From Chytridium lagenaria (taxonomy: Eukaryota; Chytridiomycota; Chytridiomycetes; Chytridiales; Chytridiaceae), in contig JAHLKC010000164.1 of NCBI GenBank assembly GCA_025449115.1, positions 1 to 64,000 of the forward strand: DNA of 64,000 bases, given 5' to 3'. Within the stretch, counting starts at the first letter, position 1, and every line of letters starts with the position of its first letter. Under the pieces are notes generated by a model, which was not told the DNA's origin, did no database searches, and saw nothing but the letters and a program-made list of their open reading frames with translations. Of this stretch, positions 57,401-64,000 are shown in pieces. A program made the position numbers and the translations under genes.

Positions 57401-57510
57401 GAAGTCGAAGTCAGAAAGGGGATATGCTGAGTCCATGATGTTCTCCGGGTCGGTTGGATGGGTGGGGATGCAGGGATGGGTGTTGTGGTGGGCGGGTAGC
57501 GAGGGTCCAT
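54422..57510 (-). CDS. DUF1003 membrane protein with extra C-terminal domain (copy B)
   Basis: Paralogue of the gene at 51243-54006, same strand, directly upstream. Exon 1 (57256-57510) encodes a disordered Pro/Thr-rich start (MDPRYPPTTTPIP). A long A-rich intron of about 320 nt follows. The next exon has DDAAKPVLDRCAFCSRPLAVP, LKPRLVREIRRLHP, SRICRDEVRNLLGSR, EDQTQLSRLLDEAMRNLGQFEQQEPMWQRQF, and FGEKAADIVARFGGSWKFIGCLLGFLGLWMGLNL. FPFILLNLFLSSVAALQ is followed by APVIMMSQNRQAQLDRSVNDYVSR, the hallmark of DUF1003. The C-terminal region repeats copy A (FNDPSATLDDVLAGEGMVSLRNDFDLPHM; SFAFFCDEARVTLFGVLESG). Function unknown. Confidence 0.75.
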
Positions 57511-58350
57511 CGCTTTTTTTTAAATCTTTTTGTGTTTTTCAAATTTGCCATAGCAGTTCTATAAACAAATAAATACATGCGATAGCGCCGGATAGTAAAT
57601 ACATGTTGGAATGATATAGATGCTTAGGGGCTACAAGATATACTCATAAAAGATATTAAGATTGCAAAGGGAAAAAGTAAATAAACTGTTTAAACCTTTT
57701 CAGCATCAATTTGCTGGGATTCGATCCGCTCAGACCACCAACCCAGACGCGAAGGTACCACTCCCACCTCTAATTGTTTTCTCTCCCAACTCCCTTATTT
57801 CGTTTCTTATCACCCATTTGATACATGGCTGATATTTTTGAGCAAAATGATTAGACCTGCAATTAATCTCCTTCCTCCAAATCTTCAGCCTCGTTGAGAT
57901 CCACCATATTTCAAGCACGTCGCTCTCCGGTATATGAATAATGTGCTCCAAGATGGCCAAAATCTTCTAGCATTTGGTGGCTGGTGGTCTAAGAACTGGC
58001 CTGCAACACTCTGTTTGTGAAGGTATGCAGCACCGCAGCCTGTTGTTTGGTCTTAGTTGAACTAGAGTCAAGTGAAGTATAGATGGGTGCGGGCTTTTGA
58101 CCAACAACGCCATCATATCAACGTCCGCCATCAATGATAGAGAGGAGTGAACTAAATTATTCATCTGTCATCGCGTCAACGTCATCATAGGGAAGCGTGA
58201 AAATACATCATTAATGATGAATGTTGGGGGATATAGTAAAAGAATACTCAAAAACACATAGGAAGAAAAACAACCAAAAGCAAAGAAAAACACAGCCAAA
58301 TAAAAGCACAACGAGAACTGCAAAACAAGTGAAAATAAAGGCAAAACAAG
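57511..58350. other. Intergenic region with tRNA-like repeat
   Basis: Upstream of DUF1003 copy B and 3' of the PAP2 phosphatase gene. Besides the repeat at 57616-57754 I see only short unsupported ORFs. Confidence 0.4.
57616..57754 (-). repeat. tRNA-like dispersed repeat, copy 2
   Basis: On the minus strand: CTTCGCGTCTGGGTTGGTGG then TCTGAGCGG then ATCGAATCCCAGC. It has an A-box-like TGGTCTGAGCGG almost directly abutting a B-box-like GGATCGAATCCC, as in a tRNA-derived element lacking the anticodon region. Similarity to 3727-3860 continues into AAACAGTTTATTT and TATGAGTATA. An intact tRNA is excluded because the boxes are too close for a cloverleaf. Confidence 0.55.
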
Positions 58351-60624
58351 CTACCCCTCCTGATAAATTAACGTCAGAGCTTTTTTAAGGAAACGGGAAA
58401 CGGAAAGATTCAAGCGGAAAATCAGATTTCGTAAAATCAGGGGAGGCCCAGCAGTCAACAACTTCAATTTAAATACCAATAGCCTTGAACGCCCAAGGAA
58501 GAACGTCAACAGCAAGCCACCCAATTCCCCCATACACAACCCCTCCGTCAAAGTTCCAACAGTAACCCTCGGAATAATATACACCTTCCTCCCCTTCTTC
58601 TCCCCTAACTCCTTCCCTTCATCACAATCACAATTATCCTCGACGCCCTTTGATGAAACAGCAACAGGTGCAGCACCACCCACCATCCCTAACACCATCG
58701 AAAACAAGCGCTTCGACAACGTTTTCGCAATCTTGCGGAAAGCGTAGATCGCAACGAGGCCGAGGAGTAACCGCACGATACCACCAATGATGGTCGTGTT
58801 GTTGGTGGATGTACCGTCTCCGTAGGCTCCATGCCTCCAGGTTCCAATAATTACACCAGCTACAACTGAGATTGACGCGACCGAGTCTTCAAAGCATGGG
58901 CACGGGCCTTCAGGGTTGGGATGGGCGTAGATGGCGAGGATAAGAAGAGTGATGGTGACTAATGGGACTGAGGAGGACAAACAAGGATCCAGTAAGTTAT
59001 CACAAAACCATGCTGGGACATCCAATATTCATTGACAAAAAAAAAGAAAAAACTAAAAAAACCACTAAAAAGTAAAAGCTCACCATGCGAAACCCGTCTC
59101 AATCCACCTTTCCAACCCAGCCCCAACACCTCCCCACCAAACCGCAACAACCCCAGCCCCCAACCACCAACCCCCAACCACATCCACAAAACTATGCATC
59201 CCCGTCACAACCCGACTCATTCCCATCAATACCGGATAAAATATCAACAACCCCAAACTCGCCATCCGCAACGTCGTCATCCCAGCTACTTCTCCAACCG
59301 CTTTATCGGCCCATGAGGACGGCGCGAAGAGCGTGACGGATCCAAGAAGGATTTGGAGAGCCGTGTGGAGTGCAATGGACGTTGCGTTCATAGTGTGGGT
59401 GGAGGGAAAGCCATATTCAAGCGCGATGCTAGCTTTGGTCGTCATGCGGCGCACAGGAGGGCTGAGAGGACGTGGTAGACAAAGGAAGTCCTGGTTTGTT
59501 AATGAAAAATAGTAATGGGTGAGCATCTATATTTTTACTGGGAAGACGCGTCTGTTGAAAGACTGAAAAAAATTAATAAAATTTTGTCCATGTCTTTGCT
59601 TGAGCCGAGATAAATGGAAGCCAAACGTGGGTTGCACAAGAGTAATTGTGGGTCCGCCACCAACGCCGACTTCCAATGGCCACGCAAAACGGACAGATTT
59701 GACGCGACGGCGTCGTATATAGGGCAATCAGAGAGAGGTGATGGAGGGTAACGGAGGGATGGATTGCAGGGAAGAGAAGGACTTTATCTTCACCCAGTGG
59801 AAAGCAGAACTCCAAAAATAACTAAAAGGGAAGCCTCACCTTTACAGCTGCGCTAAAGTAAACTCCGAACAGCAGGCATATTACAAATCCGCGTCCAAAC
59901 TCTCTCAACGCTCTCCCGCCATCTTCCCCAACATCAAACCAAAACATGGGCGGAAGTAGAAGAAAAAGGCTGAATGCGTTCCAAGCGCTCCCATAGATGT
60001 CATGGATGCCAACAGGCTTTGAGAACATCTTTTTTGAATCGAGGCGATAGTGTAGGATTCCTGGATGATACGGGGAAGAAGCAGAGTGCGGAGAATAGAT
60101 CTGACACTAAGGCCATCTTCTGCGTCTGTTTTAGTGGAAGCGGATTTTGAGGTTGAGGATGCGCGCGATGGGGACGAGGCAGAAGATGGACGATGGTGAA
60201 GGGTGTGGTTGTTGGAAGAGCTGGTGTATAATACGGAGGAGGTGGAACCGGTTGAAGGGCTGCTTGCTGTTCTGCGAGTTGATAAAGTAGGGGAGGAGAT
60301 TGGGGAGCCAGCGAGCATTGGCTTCCGCATAGGTGAACCGGATTGGAAATGACGAGAGGCGGGTGATGGAGACGAAGGAGAGGAGGCGGTGACGGCTGCA
60401 ACGGCTGCAACGGTCGGGAGAATGCTGGCGGCTTCAGAGGTTGGTGAGATGTTGGTGCTTCCACTGGGTTTACGTTGAGGAGCTGAAAGAGCCGGTGAGC
60501 CTGCCATTACGGAAATGGCTGAGGCGGTGCTACCGGAAACAACGGAGCGCTTAAGGAAGGACGATAAAAAGCTTGAAGCGGTGGTAGTTGAGCTTGCTGA
60601 TTCGGATGAGGCTGCGGGAGACAT
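58351..60624 (-). CDS. Lcb3/SGPP-type long-chain base 1-phosphate phosphatase (PAP2)
   Basis: An ER membrane enzyme that removes phosphate from sphingoid base 1-phosphates, balancing ceramide precursors against signalling lipids. From 60624, a disordered Ser/Thr/Pro-rich tail of about 190 residues precedes the conserved LLPRIIQESYTIASIQ entry. TM segments lead to FGVYFSAAVKDFLCLPRP, the KX6RP motif. LSPPVRRMT and EYGFPSTHTMNA (PSxH with the catalytic His region) follow, then SRVVTGMHSFVDV (SRX5HX3D). More TM helices (PLVTITLLILAIY; IIGGIVRLLLGLVAIYAF) and YIIPRVTVGT run to the stop at 58351. The CLPRPLSPP context separates this from ordinary PAP2 lipid phosphatases. The long N-terminal tail is larger than in yeast Lcb3. 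Confidence 0.87.
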
Positions 60625-61837
60625 TGTGATGTTGCGAGCTTGGTCTCTCCCTTTCTGTGCGTCAAACCAGATTTATTTTTGGACAATCAAAATTCTATTT
60701 CTCAAAGGGCACATCGACCAGGGTCGCGCTGAAGTGAAAGCTTCGCGAGTGGTGTCGTATTCTCTCCCTCCTTGACGTAAACACAAGTGCATAGGTAGAA
60801 AGTACTGATAAAGCAGCTTCTTATCACTTTGTGAAAGAAAGGGCAGTTAATTATGCAGTAATAGACATGGCCCTTTCAACGTTCTTCGGTGACTGGAGAG
60901 CATGCAAAGACTGCATTCATGCGTATGCGTCCTTCCTGGTGTCTTCCTTCCTCTTTCTCCTCCAACTTCATTGTAAAACTCGGTACAAACTTTTTAGAAG
61001 ACGAGAAAGAGATATACTGATGCCGATCTCGTTTCTAACAGTCGGTATATGCATGTCAAGGACGTTGAGGAAGTTCGAAACTTTTGATGTTGAATCTAGC
61101 TCCCAGTCACGATTGAAAGGTAGCCCATGTGCATCCTGCTGTTGAAAACCCCCTGTTTGGATGGAGGTATATTATTTACATTACTCATTGCTCTGCTTGC
61201 TGCAGTTGGACATGCTTGGCTGCTGCAGCTGCTAATGCTGACGGACTAATCGACAAATTTACATTCCCAGAAAGTCATGTCTTTTAACGTTAGGCATTCA
61301 ATAATGCCTTTTCCGTCGACCCACCCACCCACGAGTCAAACCACCCACTCTGCCAACCCAACCCGTTACCCAACCAAATACGCTCTATTATTAGCCGTTT
61401 GATGATGACGCCGACAGCTAATATAACAAATTTACGACCTTTTATATATCACGTAATATGAGTTTACGTAAACACGTCCATTTCCCCTATTTTCCGCGCT
61501 GAAATTTCACGCAGTTGGGCGCTCAAATGGTTGCACTTGTACCCAACAACCTTATGTTACATAAGCCTTCTGGATGAACATGAGCCGAAGAGACCACCCG
61601 TGTGCGAGGGTCGATGATGATGTGATGCAGATGGACGGTGGACCCTTCCCTCTTCTCTCTCTGCCTCCTCACCACCCACCTCGCGCCCTGATATGGGCTG
61701 GTATCATATTACAACCTTGTTTAGTAAAAAGAAAGAAAAAAAACACAGAGGGCTTCATTTATATATAACCTATTGCTTTTTTCTTTTACATACTGCCCCT
61801 CATCGTAATTTAATAAAATCTTCGATACGATAGAGCC
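60625..61837. other. Large intergenic region
   Basis: Divergent promoter region of the PAP2 phosphatase (-) and the small membrane protein (+). A 104-codon + strand reading at 60831-61145 begins with GTG and shows no family-like content, so I do not call it. A CCCACCCACC-type tract lies at 61319-61370. No RNA gene recognised. Confidence 0.4.
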
Positions 61838-62570
61838 ATGTCGAGCACCACTGCTGCTGCTGCCGCCGCTCCGAGGCCAAAGAGAAAGAGCCTGTGGTGA
61901 CCTTGTTTTGCGGAAGTGTGAATTTGAGATGGGGGACCTTTGGTGTTGCCTTTTTAGCAGTGGTTCGTTAATATCTTTCTGCTTTCTTCTATGCAGACGT
62001 TCCATGCTCAACGTGTTCTTTTTTCCCCCTCTAAAACAGCTCCTCACTTGTCGCCGGTAACATCCAACAATTTGTCGACAACACTCGTAGTACTGCAGGA
62101 GACGGTTTATCTCTCCGTCGTCCTTGGTTGTTCTTTGGGAACGTTGATCTTTAGGCTGTGTGGAATGTATGGAGCTTGGAAAAATAAGTTAATGGCCGTC
62201 AAAATGCATGCTATCGTCAATTGGGTTGGATTCATTCTTTCCCTATCGATGCATGGTTCCTCGCAAGGCTATTAAACCTCCTCATCCGACGCTTCCAATT
62301 CTTCATCCTTGTTGGGAGCTTGGCATTAGTCTTTGCGTTGACAGTGAGTCTATTTTTCTCTTTGGTCCGAGTTCCATCGTGCGTGAACCTCACACAATCT
62401 TTTCTTCTAGATTTACTTTAATATCTGCGTATACTCTTACTACATGGAACTCCGCGACTGGCCTGAAACGTTACGACATTGAGCCTGAAGACCTTGAGGA
62501 AATTCAAATCATCAACAATCCGGAAATCAAGTTTATTACGAAGGAAGTCTTTGTTCAACCAAAGGCCTAA
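61838..62570 (+). CDS. Small multispanning membrane protein, unknown
   Basis: Start MSSTTAAAAAAPRPKRKSL at 61838, then an intron to about 62038 (CTAAAACAG acceptor) giving SSLVAGNIQQFVDNTRSTAGDGLSLRRPWLFFG. Correcting one G joins this to TLIFRLCGMYGAWKNKLMAVKMHAIVNWVGFILSL. Then RLLNLLIRRFQFFILVGSLALVFALT, an intron starting GTGAGTC, and IYFNICVYSYYMELRDWPETL, ending in an acidic tail DIEPEDLEEIQIINNPEIKF to 62570. Three to four TM helices in about 190 residues. I do not recognise the family. Several frame joins are my inference. Confidence 0.5.
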
Positions 62571-63087
62571 ATACCTCATCCTGTTTCTAAAAAACCTCAT
62601 CCTTTTACAGTTGTTTTTGATTTGAAGGCGTCATTCGTACTCTTCCCCCCCCCCCCCCCCCCCCCTCCCTGTTTATGTCTGTATGCTATTCTTTTCGCTT
62701 TCCATCCCCTGCTGCGTTTTTCTTTGCGAGACTAACCCCGTTTGATGTTATAAATGGGAAGGGATTTTGGAGGCATGAATATCTTGAAAGTGTTTGTTAT
62801 ATTTTTGCTGTTATTTCCTTTTTAAATATATTCTTTCCGTTTGGAACAACTTCAAACTGTTGGATAACCATTAAATAAGGTATTTTGATGATAAAGATCA
62901 GGCTTCCCTCAACTTACACGCCATTATGGAAGTCGTTTTGCCATTAGAATGATAAAGCATAAACTCTCTTAAATAAAACTTTCATTTATTCCTTCATATT
63001 ATGAACCGAAACTGTAACATTTAAAGTGTAGTAAAGGTGCCCAAAACTGTAACATTGTAAAAAGTGCGTAAGAGTGCTCAACCCCCT
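62571..63087. other. Convergent spacer with poly-C tract
   Basis: 3' space between the small membrane protein and the vWD-like gene. It has a run of about 20 C at 62646-62665 followed by CTCCCTG. No gene recognised. Confidence 0.45.
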
Positions 63088-64000
63088 CTAAACTTCATCC
63101 ACAGGCAACGTCGCAGCCTTCTCACTCTCCTTAAACACCTTCCCAACCCTCGTCCTCAACTCCTTCCTGTTCAACTTCCCCTTCCTAAACCTCAACTCAT
63201 TCATCGCAGCTCCCCACACGTTGCCAAATAACTCTTCCTCGAAGCCCTAAACATTCTTATCCTGAGTCGCCACCAGGTCGGCCGAACAAGACGTCACAAC
63301 CTCTCCACATCCACCGGCTGCTCCGCAAGCCGACACGCGGAAACAAGTCGGCGAATCGTTCCACACATCTTCTTGGCTTTGGCCGTCGTAATTGGGGATG
63401 AAGGTTTATCGCGACGAGGCATAGGGGAGCGGCGTTGAACACGGGGCGGTGTTGCTGTACCCCATCCTGTTGGCATGAACTCGCTCTCACAGCCGTTAGT
63501 GTTGGCGATGGTGGGGATCAAACACGATGTCGTTGTCCTGATTGTTGTCCCCTGGATGGCTACAGCGCGTCTTGTCGTGAAAATATTCTCATTGGCTGGC
63601 ACCAAGTACGAAGCGGGTGCAACGCGATCATCGGTGGACACGCCGTTAAAGTTCCCGCAGATCCCGGATGTACGCTGTCGATGCGTCCCTGCGAGTGTGA
63701 TCACCACGTCCATGTAAAGGAATTCACCCAGGGAACATGTTCACAGCGATGGAACTGCCATCGGCAATCGCGAATTGGTATTGGTTCCGTGCGATGTTGT
63801 TAGTGGTGGTGATACCGGAGAGAGGGGTTGTGAGAGGGTGGCGGTCATGGTTGTGCGGCTGTTGGCGTCAGGAAGGAGTTGGATGACGGAGGTACGTATT
63901 GAATCGAAACACCGTGGTTGCAAGTGACTCCGGTGTGGCACTATATGTCATCACGTTAATACATACCGAAAACTTAAAAGCCAAACTGACATGTAAAGTC
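63088..64000 (-). CDS. von Willebrand factor type D-like protein, 3' part
   Basis: The gene runs off the right edge, so its N-terminus is missing. Visible in order: a segment NIARNQYQFAIADGSSIAVNMFPG; YMDVVITLAGTHRQRTSGICGNFNGVSTDD, the defining end of a vWD domain (CGNFNG..DD); SEFMPTGWG; and KKMCGTIRRLVSACRLAEQPVDVE. Then VVTSCSADLVATQD, which resembles the C8 module that follows vWD in secreted proteins. A charged end follows (FGNVWGAAMNELRFRKGKLN; ESEKAATLPVDEV), stopping at 63088. Likely a secreted or surface glycoprotein. One G must be removed near 63744 to join the two halves of the vWD segment, and further shifts occur near 63300 and 63250. Confidence 0.65.

Noticed and set aside
57700..57760. 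tRNA gene suggested by GATTCGATCC
   Set aside because: A-box-like and B-box-like sequences nearly touch, leaving no room for anticodon arm and loop; better explained as a truncated tRNA-derived repeat.
60831..61145. 104-codon + strand ORF
   Set aside because: Begins with GTG, has no recognisable domain and no splice context; likely a chance opening in a divergent promoter region.
62646..62665. Poly-C run as a functional or quadruplex element
   Set aside because: A pure homopolymer in a 3' spacer with no associated motif; length may not even be reliable given the homopolymer errors elsewhere.

Overview
The window is nuclear DNA from a fungus, most likely a flagellated early-diverging one (chytrid-like). 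The evidence is dense, mostly single-copy eukaryotic genes with many short GT-AG introns (about 50-100 nt), fungal-type proteins (a Vhc1-like K-Cl cotransporter, an Lcb3-type PAP2 phosphatase, a sirtuin of the Hst3/Hst4 kind), and a clear CCDC40 orthologue. CCDC40 is an axonemal ruler protein found only in organisms with motile cilia or flagella. The taxonomic call is inference; no rRNA or tRNA gene was recognised.

Layout. 0-4 kb: an inverted pair of acid-sphingomyelinase/endopolyphosphatase-like phosphatase genes, one decayed and one nearly intact, then a tRNA-like repeat. 4-16 kb: aladin (AAAS, -), an 87-codon ORF (+), an Hst3/4-like sirtuin with a possible PCNA-binding tail (-), CCDC40 (-), and MFSD1 (+). 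16-20 kb: TSR2 (+) and a DUF4436 membrane protein (-) with minisatellite-bearing introns. 20-30 kb: two related S/T/P-rich single-pass membrane proteins (-) flanking a TMEM184/DUF300 seven-TM protein (-). 30-42 kb: SDHAF4 (-) and FRG1 (+) head to head, a Vhc1-like transporter (-), TYW1 (+) and a CYP86-clan P450 (+). 42-51 kb: mitochondrial uL5m (-), an unknown multispanning protein (-), a protein with three copies of a small domain (-), and an SH3-DH-PH-PX RhoGEF (+). 51-64 kb: two tandem DUF1003 proteins of bacterial type with an added C-terminal domain (-), an Lcb3-type phosphatase (-), a small membrane protein (+), and the 3' part of a von Willebrand D-like gene (-).

The genes are ordinary housekeeping neighbours rather than one pathway. 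Several are arranged head to head with short shared promoters (AAAS/87-aa ORF, CCDC40/MFSD1, SDHAF4/FRG1, Vhc1/TYW1, triple-domain protein/RhoGEF). No prokaryote-like operon or defence system is visible.

Caution: nearly every conserved gene has one or more single-base frame breaks at short homopolymer runs inside conserved cores. I read these mainly as sequence or assembly errors, so reading frames had to be joined by protein similarity. Gene ends are given as spans including introns.
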